From Diadema setosum (Eukaryota > Echinodermata > Echinoidea > Diadematoida > Diadematidae): DNA of 64,000 nt. Each line of letters starts with the position of its first letter. Position 1 is the stretch's first letter. Location: contig NC_092704.1 in the NCBI RefSeq assembly GCF_964275005.1, forward strand, positions 34,922,416-34,986,415, given 5' to 3'. Of the stretch, positions 1 to 11,568 are shown piece after piece. The notes under the pieces were generated by a model. That model saw only the letters and a program-made list of their open reading frames with translations, was not told where the DNA came from and did not search any database. A program made the position numbers and the translations under genes.

Positions 1-1137
1 CGTATTACAATGGTGTTGAGGGCCTCAAGGAAATGTTACATAATGGGACTTCTCGAATGAAAAGAATTCGTTTTACAATGAGAGTAAATGTTTCCATACC
101 GTAACTCGCTACATTGACCTAATATACGTTTTCTTGGCCCCTTTCGTGAAATTGTTCATTTTCATTTTATGTGCATTCAAATTCGTATTTTTGGACCGGT
201 GAAGTGACTGTGGCCAAATGATTTCACGTTTAATGCTGTCAAATTAGTCTTTAGGCACCCAAATCAGTGGTCACAAGTTGAAATACAAATGTAAGCGTTC
301 AATTTTGTGTTTGAGCTTCTAATTCCAAGTTTGTGCGTTCAGATCAGAACGATGGGATCGCCGGACAGGAATATAAAAGCCCTTCCAATTTCGTTAATTC
401 ATTTGATAATGAGGTATTTAAATCTAAGGCTGGTTTCTTCTTAGCTTCGTTTTATTGTAATACAGATCGAGCACGTAACAACGGACGAACACCTATAATG
501 ATTTGACTTCTGACATGTTTTGAAAAGGAATACGTTTAACTTCAAGGGGGAAGAATGTCATGTACTCAAAGAAATAAAAACGTGTTTTGAATGCAGGAAA
601 GGAAAGATTTTTTTTTTTCTGCGATTATTTCCTTAAAATCATTTCTATTACTCAACAAGACGGGGAACGTTAGCACTTTCAAATCGCACTGGACCAGACC
701 AAAAATTATTAATGGGTGTGTGTGTGTGTGTGGTGTGTGTGTAGGTAGGTACACATTTGGTCAAACGACCAAGGCAGTTATTTTGAAATCTGTTATATAC
801 CTTTGTAGATTACTTACATTTTCACCTCGATAGAATTGAAGATGGCCCAAAATCCCAAAACTTTCCTATTTTGTGTTCAATCCGAATGAATCATCCACCG
901 CCCTGTTTATTTCATTTCACTTTATATTCATCGCAGAATTACTTGCGAAAGTTCGTCATGCATCCACCCTGTGGGGTATTACAATATACAGGAGGCAACA
1001 GAATCGATGCTTATTGACCTGATTGATGGGCAATTAGGTCTACCAATAGCAATTAAAAATAATCCATGCAAAGAATCATTAATTTTATCCAAACTCTTGT
1101 TTTGTAAAAGGAAACATAGCTAAGTAAGCCTACTCAC
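1..1137. other. No recognisable gene
   Basis: By position this is presumably intron of the SLC16-like gene. It holds a GT repeat at 716-741. The first 113 bases are open in one plus frame (YYNGVEGLKEMLHNGTSR) but I cannot assign them. Confidence 0.5.
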
Positions 1138-1287
1138 CTGATACCGCGAGACTAACAGCAAATCCATCAGTATCCAAGGCAAAGCTGGCCATAATGATAC
1201 CAGCAGACGAGAAGAATGAGCCAGCTACCAACATCAGGCCATTGTGGGGCGGGTCTAAACAGCGGTACGCGACGCCAAAGACAAGCG
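1138..1287 (-). CDS. SLC16-like gene, second coding exon (gene continues off the left edge)
   Basis: This is a 150-bp exon, phase 1 to phase 1, with an acceptor TTTCAG (bases 1293-1288) and a donor GTGAGT starting at 1137. Joined to the 3.6-kb exon it reads YCSALVFGVAYR, then LMLVAGSFFSSAGIIMASFA. The latter is the helix 3 pattern of SLC16 carriers, where Gly/Ser-rich 'GG.LASLGM..ASF' sequences are usual. The match to SLC16 rests on this helix pattern and on exon joining. The donor shows that more exons lie beyond base 1. The gene runs antisense to, and ends its visible 5' part 1.3 kb from, the SLC5-like gene that starts to be readable at 5,062. Confidence 0.68.
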
Positions 1288-1434
1288 CTGAAACGAAGAA
1301 AGCAATGAATAAACGAGAAAACTCGTGGTGTACTTATGGTATAGTTTCGGTTGAGGTGGGGTTTCAGGCAATGTCAGGTTTAAGACGTTTTTGATAATGA
1401 TTTTTTTTTTTTTGTTTTTGTTTTTAAGATCGTG

Positions 1435-1760
1435 AGAAGTCTCTTATGAAATGTGAAAGAACAAATCAAAATTTATTTGACGAAAATTAATTTTATAATA
1501 GCTGAGATATCTAAACAAAGCGATCCTAATAAATGGTGGGAGCCGCCTTTTATTAGGATCTCTTTGTTTTACTGTTTTGTTGTTGTTTTTGACACTTCAG
1601 CAGCCATTTCAAAACCGAATTTTTTTAATCACATGAACTTTGAATTTCATCTTAGAATGTAATGTTTTTGAACATTTGATAAAGTGGTTTCTATATCTCG
1701 CAAAAAGGTAAAAGCTGAATCCTCATCTCGATCAATACTATACCATCCCTTTATTAAAGA
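1435..1760. repeat. Interspersed foldback repeat, copy 1 of 2
   Basis: It shares order and sequence with 41,545-41,865 (CTTATGAAATRTGAAAGA, GGCTGAGATATC, CTTTGTTTTACT, ACCATCCCTTTA). It contains inverted arms around AGCGATCCTAATAAA / TTTATTAGGATC. The open frames here are not conserved between copies, so it is not a gene. Confidence 0.8.
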
Positions 1761-2584
1761 GAATAGAATTGTTAAATTCTACATTGTTCATCATTTGACA
1801 GACATACATGAACATGCTTGGGAATATGCAGGAACTTCAAATTTCTCATTTCTCCATTTCTTCTCAGCCAAGTATGGCAAGTCTAACCATGGTGGCAATA
1901 TATATCATTTACTGCTCATCCACAGACCTTAGATTTTAACAGGGGAGTCGAAGAAAACACCCACAGTTTTTAGTACTTGTCTATTCTGGTTCTTGTTTTA
2001 TATATCATGCATAATGTAGAAAAAATATATACCCCATTCCCCTCCCCCCCCCCCCCCCGGGGAAAAAAAAAATGATACGTGGTTACATGATGAATGAGAG
2101 CAATATTTAAGGAAAAGATGCAGTAGGTCCAAGAAGTCTCCTACTCCAGGCATTATATAGTCAAGAAAGGCTCCCAGTGTAGATCAAGCAGGGTACCGGT
2201 ACCAGATATAGAGAAAATTGATGGTTCTAGCTTGGGTTCATCCGAGAAAGAACCTTATACTAGTATTTGCCTCTCAGTTTCCGCTAATCAGGAAACGCTA
2301 TTTGGCAAAATATCCAACCATCACATTTAACAGCTCGGATATAGTATGAAACTTTTGAATATGAATTATTTGTAAGTAGAGAGGAGTAGAGCGGTAGGAG
2401 AATATTGAAATACTCTCTAGCGTGTAATCCAAGTCTTGTAACAAAGGGGCAGCTGAGATCGTTTTCTGTATCTAAACAGTTTCTGTCTTTATTCTGCTAA
2501 ACGTTGTGAAATGCAGTAATAAATGCAAGAACATGAAAACTTGTGTTTCAAAAATAAGATTATCAAGAACAGCCCCCACAAAAA

Positions 2585-2587
<3 letters not shown>

Positions 2588-2674
<87 letters not shown>

Positions 2675-2817
2675 TAAGTTGTGCACGTGTTGGTGTGATA
2701 ATATCATCAAAAATAAAACTGAAACCAAGTTCATGCTGTATTCACCAACAATTTTTTTCGGCACAAAACTTTTCGAGCGATTGGTCCTTTCTCAAGTGTT
2801 GATATAACACTTGAGAA

Positions 2818-2880
<63 letters not shown>
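2588..2880. repeat. (AT)n and (AG)n microsatellites
   Basis: (AT)n at 2,588-2,637, (GA)n at 2,641-2,673, and a second (AT)n at 2,818-2,880. The ORFs over them are repeat artefacts. Confidence 0.95.
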
Positions 2881-2884
<4 letters not shown>

Positions 2885-3310
2885 TTTAATTCACTAGGAA
2901 AATAAAGCTACTCTTTGATTTATGATATATCATAATACGTCATGCCAATACATATCGACATTTTAAATCAAGGAACACGGCTACAGCTCCTCTAGGTCTG
3001 GAGAATGAAACATTTTTATAGGGGCTCGTGTGTGTTTTCTCTTCCTCCGGTTCCCCACTCGCACGGCTATGTGAGCACGTATCACATACTGGGGCAAACA
3101 TAAAATGTGATATCTCTATCGATAGTTCTACAGAGGCCTGCTTTGTCGTGATTTTGTTTATCCGCTTGACTTACGTCTAGGAGTTTATCATCATTATATC
3201 CGCTTGCTTGCGTCAAAGCCCACACTAAATATGTTGTTCGGTCTGCTTACTTTTTGTTTGTTTGCTTGTTTTCGTTTTTTTATATAATGTGGCTCTTTCA
3301 AGCAGGGTCA

Positions 3311-3469
3311 TGTTGCATAAAAACTATAGTAACTCTAACTCTGCAATCAATGGTAATCATCAGTGATTTTTGGGCGTTGACATGGGCTATGGAATAGCAT
3401 TGCTATGGTAGTTACCATTGATTGCAGAATGACCATGAATTGCTAAGTTACCATAGCTTTAATGCAACA
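3311..3469. mobile_element. Short MITE
   Basis: Inverted arms of about 55 bases: TGTTGCATAAAAACTATAG and CTGCAATCAATGGTAA on the left, TTACCATTGATTGCAG and CTATAGC-like ...TTTAATGCAACA on the right. It lies in intron 1 of the SLC16-like gene. Confidence 0.75.
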
Positions 3470-3566
3470 GGGTTCTGGTAAATGAATACGGAGACTGATC
3501 TATATCTAAAGAGTGTAAAACACATTGGTGGGGCCTGTGATCAGGAGATGTTGCCATGTAACCTAC

Positions 3567-3771
3567 CTGAGCAATAGGTGAAAGCGCCGAAAACCCCTAA
3601 CACGATCCAAAAATCCGTCGCGGAAGAGTCAAGACTCCATGAAATATCGGGGAAACAACTTGTTACGGTCTTCACGATACCCGATTCGAGGCATGTCCTC
3701 AGGAAAATGAGAAGGACGATGATCAAGCAGCGAAGACTGGCGCGTCCCGATGATCGTGCCATAGTTGACAT
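3567..3771 (-). CDS. SLC16-like (monocarboxylate transporter family) gene, first coding exon
   Basis: This exon starts at an ATG (base 3771) and encodes 68 residues plus one base of a split codon. Basic residues are followed by the first membrane segment (LIIVLLIFLRTCLESG) and then a TDFWIVLGVFGAFTYCS stretch. This layout is typical of the first two helices of SLC16 carriers in the major facilitator superfamily. The donor at 3566-3561 reads GTAGGT and leaves phase 1, which matches the acceptor of the exon at 1287. Family members move monocarboxylates or related small solutes across the plasma membrane, usually with protons; the substrate here cannot be told. The remaining ten or so helices lie left of the window. 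An upstream coding exon is possible, but the ATG context with basic residues makes this start reasonable. Confidence 0.7.
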
Positions 3772-5061
3772 GAGACAGAATAAGCGCCACGATTCATTTT
3801 CACCGAACTGTCGACAGTCGCCTGAGCGTTGGCACTGGATGGGCTTCTTATAAAACGCGAAGGGAGTACGTATTCATGGATAACAATGTGCATTCAAGTG
3901 TTACTTGTCCTGGTATTTACAGCGGGCTATGTTTGAACACACACGAAATGAAGTAGAGCTGAAAGCAGACATTATTATATCTGTCGCGAGGACAGTCTTG
4001 TTATACTGGCTGCATGTTTCTGCTTCCACTTCTTTTACTTTACAAAGCAACCACTTTGTCGAGACCGTCGACTTACGAATACAGATATCATACACTTTCT
4101 ACACACATGGTATTTGCCGACAGAGCAATATGTTTTAGATGCTAGTCGGCTAATGTTGTACATTGGTTTGTATTTGCCTGCCTGTTACTTTACAGCTTGT
4201 ATAGATCCAAGCTAAGGTGAGGAGACAAAGTGATTTAGCTTCTGAAATTAGATTTAAATCTAGAATTTAAAGTTTTATCGCGGATATTCTTGTGTCAATC
4301 TTGTATCACCGAATTTGAATTGAACTGAATTGAATTTAATCGTTGAACATGTTGACTTTATTTTTCCAACCCATTCACAAGTTGTCGGCAATTAGATAGT
4401 CATGATAGCTAAAAACTTACATGTTCAAGTTGTCTTCGAACTTATCGACCAGTACTGATTAATTGATGCAATTTGATGTAAGTTTAGATGCTTCGAAAAG
4501 CTGAGATACATTCTTAAATATATATATATATATATAATATGCACCTGGATAACATCACTCAATTCAATACATTTTGTATCTGTGCGGCAAAAAAAAAAAA
4601 GAAAAAAAAGAAGAAGAAATAACAGAGGGTACATTATTGGCCACCGTTAGCACACTGGCAGTCCGATAGTATTCAGCTTGTAATCACTTTGTGTTTTCGG
4701 GTGTTTTTTTTTTTTTTTTTTTTTGGGGGGGGGGGGAAATGCCTTCTCATTGTCTATCACTATTAATCTGATAATTATAGCAGCTAATTCTGTAAAATTG
4801 TCGTCAGCCCAAGGATTATATGAGTTTGGTCAACATAGCCACACCCCACTGGTGGAAAAGACTTTGTTAAGAATTGTCTCGTTTGATGAAATGAAGGGGC
4901 TCTCATCAGAAATAACTAAATTCCAATTTAGTTATTACTAAATCAATTCAATTACCGTTTTCTGTCTCTTCATCCACCTTCTGTCTCTCAATCTTTCTCC
5001 ATCATTTTCCGTCTTTTCTTTTTATCTCTCACTCTCTCATTTCAAATGTCACACATTGCAG
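3772..5061. other. Gap between SLC16-like gene and readable SLC5 copy 1
   Basis: It holds an AT repeat (4,510-4,534), a poly-T/poly-G run (4,707-4,737) and AATTG-type repeats near 4,315. No SLC5 exon with the INALA motif was found here. The 5' region of the SLC16-like gene should be in the left part. Confidence 0.6.
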
Positions 5062-5132
5062 GCATTCTCTATGGATTTGTTATTCTCGGTTTTGCCTTTC
5101 TCGCCGCAGCGCTTCGACAGAGTATCTTGCCT
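5062..5132 (+). CDS. SLC5-family sodium/solute symporter copy 1, exon a (first readable exon)
   Basis: This 71-bp exon (acceptor TTGCAG, donor GTAAGG) encodes ILYGFVILGFAFLAAALRQS, one membrane helix with the YG..xLG.A.L pattern seen late in SLC5 proteins after the conserved INALA segment. It enters in phase 1 and leaves in phase 0, exactly like the matching 71-bp exon of copy B at 60,127-60,197. SLC5 proteins of the A5/A6/A8/A12 clade are plasma-membrane Na+-coupled symporters for iodide, vitamins or monocarboxylates. The preceding SLC5 exon, which should encode the INALA motif, is not present between the SLC16-like exon at 3.8 kb and this exon. The 5' half is therefore either far to the left or lost. 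Confidence 0.72.
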
Positions 5133-5479
5133 GTAAGGACAAAATTTTGCAATTTGCAATTTTATTTTTCTCATTAATGGATATTTAATTTGGAAGACTT
5201 TATTTCAACCTTAAAGCGATTGGGGAGTGAATACCAATAACTAATTTCACTTTTCATCAGCACACCAAACGGAACCAAAGCAATAGTATTCGGCCATGAC
5301 ATCCTTCGAATATGGCAGCAAGATTTATGAAAATGATAATAATGATAACGCTCTGTACTTACGTAATTTTCATTTTTGTTTCGGTATTAATTGACTCTGT
5401 GTGCTACATTGATTTCTTTGCCATACGTATTATGTGTGTGGAATTTGAAACGTATGTGTTATCTCTTAATGTGTTTCAG

Positions 5480-5566
5480 TTGACAGTAACTGTGTTTGGA
5501 GTAATCGGTGGAGTAACTCTTGGTGTCTTTACGCTGGGTATATTCTTTCATCGGAGCAACCCGAAG
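5480..5566 (+). CDS. SLC5-family copy 1, exon b
   Basis: This 87-bp exon of 29 codons, phase 0 to 0, has acceptor TTTCAG and donor GTGAGA. It encodes VFGVIGGVTLGVFTLGIFF followed by HRSNPK. The pattern FG..GG..LG.F.LG.FF.. N is the family hallmark of a late SLC5 helix, where human members read similarly with a final Asn and a small residue. Copy B has the same 87-bp exon at 59,138-59,224. The reading frame also stays open upstream of the acceptor, so an ATG-started ORF from 5,312 is visible. That upstream part has no family similarity and is best read as intron. Confidence 0.8.
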
Positions 5567-5894
5567 GTGAGAAGATTTTGTAGATCAGTGTATGTCAGAA
5601 GTGCGGATAAACATCCAAAGTTCATTCCCGTCATGTCTCAAGTCAAAACTCCCGAATTGTCTGGAGGATAACGTCTTCTTTGTCATCATTACTACCCAAA
5701 GCATTGTTAACAAACAGTGTCATTCAAATTTCAGTTTGATTATAATTTCATTTTAATTAAATTCAATTTTTCCCCACAGAACATAAAACAGGCGTACATA
5801 ATATAAGAAAAATTACAAACGATCTGAGTGCACGTTGGTTGACTGGAAAATGAAAGTAGAAGTAATTGTAATGAATGGAAAGCCAATGTAAATT

Positions 5895-5895
<1 letters not shown>

Positions 5896-5970
<75 letters not shown>
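5896..5970. repeat. (TA)n microsatellite
   Basis: Runs of TA with a few interruptions, in the intron between exons b and c of SLC5 copy 1. Confidence 0.95.
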
Positions 5971-6227
5971 GTTTCAAATGAACGTGTACATCATAAAGTT
6001 CTGAGAAAGCAAACTTTCATTGATAGGTTTAAATGCTTGAATGTTATGCTTTGTGTAGGGCCTTTACACACAATGATTTGTACATTTTCAGTGTTCAGCA
6101 TTTTGATACAGCTATGAAATATTGATGCCATAAGTGAATGACGTGCGGCACGTATTTTTTCGTTCAGTCTTTCTTGAATCCTGTTGAAGTCTCATTTTCA
6201 TCACTTTCATTAAAGACTGTGTGAAAT

Positions 6228-6425
6228 TAGATTTGATTTGATTTTATTGTTGCACATCTCAAACACAAATAACGTGATACAATCGATTGAACGTAAGACT
6301 GGACATAGCGTCGCAATTTAAAAAAGGAGACAAGAGAAGACGATTTTACAAACATGAAATGTGGGGGACCTACTAAAAAGCAGAGCTTGTAATCTATAGG
6401 TCCCTTGATGAAAATGTTGGTCGTA
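6228..6425 (-). mobile_element. LINE 3' tail fragment with stem-loop
   Basis: A pentamer tail (ATCAA repeats on the minus strand, 6,230-6,247) is preceded by about 120 bases and a hairpin GGGACCTA (6,365-6,372) / TAGGTCCC (6,397-6,404) around an AAGC..GCTT inner stem. The same architecture occurs at five or more other places in the window. Confidence 0.65.
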
Positions 6426-6467
6426 TAAAACAAGACCGGTGACCAAATGACTACCTTTTCGTCTCAG

Positions 6468-6676
6468 GGAACCCTTATTGGAGCCCTGATCAGTCTCCTT
6501 GTAGTCGTTGTGCTGAAACTCATATCGACCACAGCTCCCTCCTCATTTTATGACGGAAGTCCGATGATGATAACGGGATGCTTGTCGAAGAATGCTACGA
6601 CCACGGCATACGACGAGCTCGGAGCCGTGTTCACCGAAGTTCCGATGACTTCAGCTGAACCCTCATCAGACCGAAG
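6468..6676 (+). CDS. SLC5-family copy 1, exon c
   Basis: This 209-bp exon, phase 0 to phase 2, has acceptor CTCAG after a pyrimidine tract and a strong donor GTAAGT. It encodes a hydrophobic helix (GTLIGALISLLVVVVLKLIS) and then a polar loop with a Cys and an N-glycosylation sequon (GCLSKNATT). Copy B keeps the same order (helix, Cys, NAT sequon) in its 212-bp exon, so the loop is probably extracellular and glycosylated, as in related SLC5 carriers. The exon ends AG and joins exon d to complete an Arg codon. The frame is open through the whole exon with no lesions. Confidence 0.82.
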
Positions 6677-6904
6677 GTAAGTACATCTACATAGTTGATT
6701 CATAAACTGCACTCAAAACAACTACACATTCGTTCATATTCTTGGAATATCTATAAAATCCAAAATTGTTGACAACACGACTTACGCGTCAAGAATTATT
6801 TCGATGTCCAGCAGATTCGTTAATTTCTCATTTGTTAGTAAAAGAAAATGAAAATTTTCATTTTGATAGGTAAATGTGCTGGACTGGATTTTCCCTTTTT
6901 CAAT

Positions 6905-6972
6905 GTGTGTGTGTGTGTATGTGTGTGTGTGTTTGTGAGTGTGTGTATGTTTGTGTGTGCGCGCGCGCGTGT
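6905..6972. repeat. (GT)n / (GC)n microsatellite
   Basis: Mixed GT repeats ending in GCGCGCGCG, in the intron between exons c and d of SLC5 copy 1. Confidence 0.9.
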
Positions 6973-7544
6973 GTCTTTTCACCCAGCGATGGCTGCACCA
7001 AAACTTTAAGATTCATAAATTTTGAACGGATTGTATGATTTTACTTAAACTTCACTGATGCGTTTCACTAATATCAGTGAATATTCCTGGATTTCCTTAT
7101 TCATAGATATATATTTGGGTTTCATTCTCCTTGAAGAGCATGTTTCTTCTTCTTCTTCTGATTAAGTCTGCCTCCGTCAATAGGCTGAAGATTCTTGCAG
7201 ACTGTGCTATTTACATTATAATACAGTTTATTTACAGATATAAGCACATAGAAAATTTGAAGAAAATAATTAGCCACTGTGATCAACCGTTAGTCGGTTT
7301 CGGGATGATCCCACAGATGGCGCTGAAACAATTATTTCTGACGACAGGGAATTCCAGTTACTTACAGTTCTTGTTTACGACGGGTATGATATATATCATT
7401 ATAATTTCATTATTGGTGATGCTTATATCAGATTTTCTTGTTCTGATCGTTGAGTTGTGCTTTTTCGTGTGGTATCTAATCATATGAGCAGTGTGATTAA
7501 AATCGCCACCACTTGTGCTATTCTTTGATCATTTCTCCATCCAG

Positions 7545-7645
7545 ATACATCCTCGCCGGATTATATCGTTTGTCATATCAGTACTACGCCCTCATTGGGC
7601 TTGTCCTGACAGTCGCACTAGGAATGGTAGCAAGCGGCTTGTCCG
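7545..7645 (+). CDS. SLC5-family copy 1, exon d
   Basis: This 101-bp exon, phase 2 to phase 1, has acceptor ATCCAG and donor GTAAGT. It encodes LYRLSYQYYALIGLVLTVAL and ends MVASGLSG. The motif LY.LSY.YY...G...T...G...S...G is the last core helix of the SLC5A5/A6/A8/A12 clade. The matching copy B exon (47,617-47,717) is also 101 bp. The donor opens an unusually long intron of 19.5 kb that contains the antisense glycosyltransferase gene and many repeats. Confidence 0.85.
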
Positions 7646-7778
7646 GTAAGTCTATCCAATGTCCATTTATTTCTTTTCCACGTAGTGCTTACTTTGTGAT
7701 GATGATTAGTGTACGATAAAATGAGTGAATCAGACCAGTGTTACGCCTCCCTGGACGAATGAACGGGGTCATCCCACT

Positions 7779-8296
7779 AGACCGACACCCACGAGTCATA
7801 CAGCCCACGAGTTCGACATTGAAAACAGGTCCATGAGTTATACAGCTCACGAGTCATACAGCCCACGAATTCGATACTAGGCAAATAAAGCCCATGGCCC
7901 GAATTTACGAAGGTGTTACAATCTTGTCCGTGGTTTATACCATGGAGACCATGGAGCGCCAAATGTCGCATGGAATTTCTCATTAGGAAATCCGTCATTT
8001 CGTCGACGAAATGATTATTTCGTAACAAAATATTCTATGCGACACTTGGCGCCCCAAGGTCTTTGTCCATGGTTTAAACCATGGACAAGATTGTACCACC
8101 TTCGTGAATTCGGGTCTTTGAGCTCGACACTAAGTATAAACAGCCCACGAGTTCGACAGATATAACACGGGAAGTAATGTGTCGGTCTCGTGGGCCTTGT
8201 TAGCTTAGTGTCAAACTAATGGGCTGTATGACTCGTGAGCTCTATGACTCATGGGCTCTATGACTTGTGAGCTGTATGACTCGTTGGTGTAGGTCT
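7779..8296. mobile_element. Foldback element with a second foldback nested inside
   Basis: The outer arms start AGACCGACACCCACGAGTCA and end with the inverse (TGACTCGTTGGTGTAGGTCT type), with several subrepeats of CACGAGTCATACAGCCC. Inside, 7,898-8,114 is another palindrome: CCCGAATTTACGAAGG ... CCTTCGTGAATTCGGG, with CCATGGTTTA-type inner arms. It encodes no protein. It lies in the large intron of SLC5 copy 1, just after exon d. Confidence 0.82.
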
Positions 8297-9548
8297 CGTG
8301 ACGTGCACCCGAATGAACTGAGTGCTTTGAGTCTTGTGATTAGATGCTGTATACTGGTTATGATTATCAGGCTTGGTGGAATGAGACACACATTTCCATC
8401 TAAATACTAATGTAGATTAAAAGGTCATCATGTTAACTCTTCGATCTTGACATGCAATCATTCTGCCGTATTCAGGTATTATTTGCTCGCTTGTTTATTT
8501 GTTTGTTTGTTTGGTTAGCTGGGGTTTGGTTTCATTGTGAATGTCTCCCTCTGTGATTTGGCTTCTATCTCTGCCTCATGAATAATCTTGATGACACTTG
8601 TTTCATTCATTCATTAAACTTCTCAAAACATTCAGCAAAGCTCATGAGTAGTTTTTAGTTGTCATCATCCTAACTCTTGACTTTGTTTTTCATGCTCTGA
8701 TTGGAACTATTTATGCTTGATAAAATGCTTGATGATAAAATTGCTTGATGCTTGTGGTTCAAGAAAATGAAACTGTTGTGTCACTTCTGTTGGGCCTTCT
8801 CTCGTTTCTATTCGACACATTTACATTAATTTACATATATGTGTGTGTGCGTGTGTGTGAGTGCGTGTGTGTGTGTGTGTGCGTGCGTGCGTGCGTGTAT
8901 GCGTGTGATTAGATATTATTCATCATTTCTTAACCTACAGGATTCACTGTGTGATCTCCCGAACATTTCATAATTGACGGCTATCATGTAATCCGGGGAG
9001 AAACCCGTTCTTCTCGCATACAAATGATCTTGACTGCTCAAAATATTGATAAGCCGAGTAAAAGCGCAAAGAATATATCTTTCCATAATCTACTGAGTAG
9101 ATAAATTATAGAAGAAGCTCGCGCGAGGTCACGCGGTAAAAGTAGAGTAGCCTCTTCTTATCAATGATTAATCTTTAAAAGTCGTCAGTATCCAATTTAG
9201 ATATCATTCATATTTGATAAACTGCTTTGATGAATAATCTCCAAGCAGAGTTCTTTTTCATTTATCTGAGAAAATAAACACCGGTAGAAATTTGCTGATT
9301 CAGGGATTTTGCACTGGATTTGTAACCAAATCCTGGAATGCCATAAATGTGTGGCAGGTGTAGCGACGTAGATTTGCTACAGTATTAAACAGTTGAAACT
9401 TGCACATGATACCTGATCTACCTGATGTATGTTAAATGCATCAAGTACAACCTCAAGTTAACCTTTCATTCAGGTTTCCTTGTGCTCAATTTGAATAATT
9501 GATTCATATAACATTTATATATCTATATCTATCTATCTCTCCCTCACT

Positions 9549-9599
<51 letters not shown>

Positions 9600-10693
9600 C
9601 ATGCATACATAAAGGTCTCGCATTCATGATAAGGTCACGAAAATGCATTGACCCACTCAAAGACACACTATACATTCACAAACACCCCCCCCCCACCCAC
9701 ACACACACACAAATATGAGTTTGATATGAAATACAAATTTATTACAAAATTCAAATCATAAACGCATATTGTCTTTCAACTATTTCAAAATGAATAGAAT
9801 GACCAGACTGACTGGTCATTCGAGTAAACGAATACAAAAAAAAAAATGTAAGTAAGATATTGGTAGTTTGGTAGTTCATGATGCTTGATGTGTTAAAGGA
9901 TAATAGTGAGTCCAGTGGACGATAAACTGAACATTTTCGATTAAGAGAAAAAGCGCAATCTTTAGAAAGTCAGCGTTTGGCTACCTTCTTTAGGGAATCT
10001 ACATCCAACGACAATAGAGGTCTATCAGAACGCTGGACACAGGAAACTTATATTTGCACGTACAGTGTATCCGGAATATCGATACATTGTATAGTACCTA
10101 AAATGGCTGCTGTGGTACATGTACTTGTGCAGAATCAATCATAACTTCTTCTTTTTTCATGAATGAAAGTGAATAGCATTCAGTGGTGCCATCTCCTTTT
10201 CATGATTACAAGCATTATGCAATACTTTTTGTACCAGGTGACTTTTTTCATGCCGATTTAATGCTGTATATATCATGCCGAAGCGAGCTTACGACACTAC
10301 GCATGATAGTTGACCACCGTTTATCAAATGAAGAAAATTATTAGTGTAGTGATGAGAAGACAAAAAGAAAGAAGACCGGCGGGAAGGAGGACAATAAGAA
10401 AAGAAAGAATTCGAGAAACAGAAAAAGAGAAAGAAGACGAGTTTCAGAGCCAGACATGTTTAAATATCTTTGGCTAATTTGGTGTAAGCTCTGGAGAGGT
10501 ATAACTCTCAGTGTATGGGCAGGTAGATATTCTGAGGACAGTAAATTTCGTCACTTTTCAGACTGGCATCGTTTATAAATACTCGGCAGATATATTCAAG
10601 AGGCGTAGCGAATCACCACTTTTGACAAAGACCATTATCATTATTTGCGGCAAAAAAATGACGTCATTCGGTCGAGTTGATGTTGCACGTCAA
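8297..10693. other. Intronic, no gene recognised
   Basis: It contains microsatellites (8,839-8,908; CT/TA at 9,515-9,600; CA at 9,682-9,710). Minus-strand AATAAA at 9,738-9,743 could be a distant 3' signal for the glycosyltransferase gene. Confidence 0.5.
8839..8908. repeat. (GT)n microsatellite
   Basis: GT and GTGC repeats in the large intron of copy 1. Confidence 0.9.
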
Positions 10694-11568
10694 TCATAAA
10701 TACCACATGCTAACATTTCTGAAACGTTCAATCTTTACATCGTGCCCTTTTATCCAGTTGTTGTGTACGACCACAGGTTTGATGTCGGCGTGTTTCTCCC
10801 GCCATTCCTCGTTAAAGAAATCGTTTCCGTTCGGGAACCGTCTGGGGTCCAGAAAATTCAGGTTCAGCGATTTTCTAATGTTTGGCTTCTTCATGAGCCT
10901 ATTGAGAACCTGCTGGTCGGGTATGTTCGGTCGCTTCTCAATGAAGTCAATCCAGTTCTGAATAAAGTTTATCGTAGCGTTGGTGGCGCTGTAGTAAGCA
11001 AAACCCGCGCATATCATGTCTGGACGCGTTGCGTCCTCGTATAGATCCTTTTCGAAGTGGATGTCATAGTCGCCAGTAAAATACGACAAAGGATTTTGCA
11101 GCCAAACGGTGTCGACGTCACTAAAGATGACGTCGATACCCTGGCGCAGGAAGTCCCGGATGTACTCGGGTCGTTTGTTGACCAGTTTAAGGTAGTCTTC
11201 AGAGCCAAACTGCAGGAGTTCGCTGGACAGTCTGGCGGCGCTAGTCAGTCGCACGTCAAGGGTGATGTCGGTTCGGTTACGCAGTTTCTCGTAGACATCC
11301 TTGTCCTCGGCGATAATGGTCACGTGGTCGGTTATACCGCATCTCTTAAGGCTTTCCAGCCAGTTGTTCGTAAAGTCCAGAAAGGCAAGGTTTGTGGAAG
11401 CGAGTATGACCCACTGACGCGATGTTTGCTCCTCACGAAGCACTCGGACAGCAGAACCCTTGACCAAGGGCGTGTTGTCCTCAGTATGGCTTGCCAGGTT
11501 AATCGGTCCACTACCATCTTCAGAGTGGAGTGTCCGCTTCTCGACCGCTTGAATTTTGAGCACGTGCA
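10694..11568 (-). CDS. Nucleotide-diphospho-sugar transferase domain protein (GT77-like), catalytic exon
   Basis: This 875-bp exon follows acceptor CTATAG and encodes 290 residues to the stop. Spliced to the anchor exon it gives about 314 residues. Features in order are a stem, WVILASTNLAFLDFTNNWLE at the start of the catalytic fold, and the metal-binding DxD as VIFSDVDTVWL (residues about 170-180). Then come DIHFEKDLYED, an IPDQQVLNRL segment typical of the family, and VVHNNWIKGHD near the end. This fits the nucleotide-diphospho-sugar transferase family (PF03407; plant RGXT xylosyltransferases are relatives) acting in the Golgi lumen. Sequons NRT, NAT and NVS agree with a luminal position. 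The donor sugar and acceptor cannot be read from sequence. The frame has no lesions, so the gene looks functional. The overlapping plus-strand ORFs are shadows. Confidence 0.85.
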
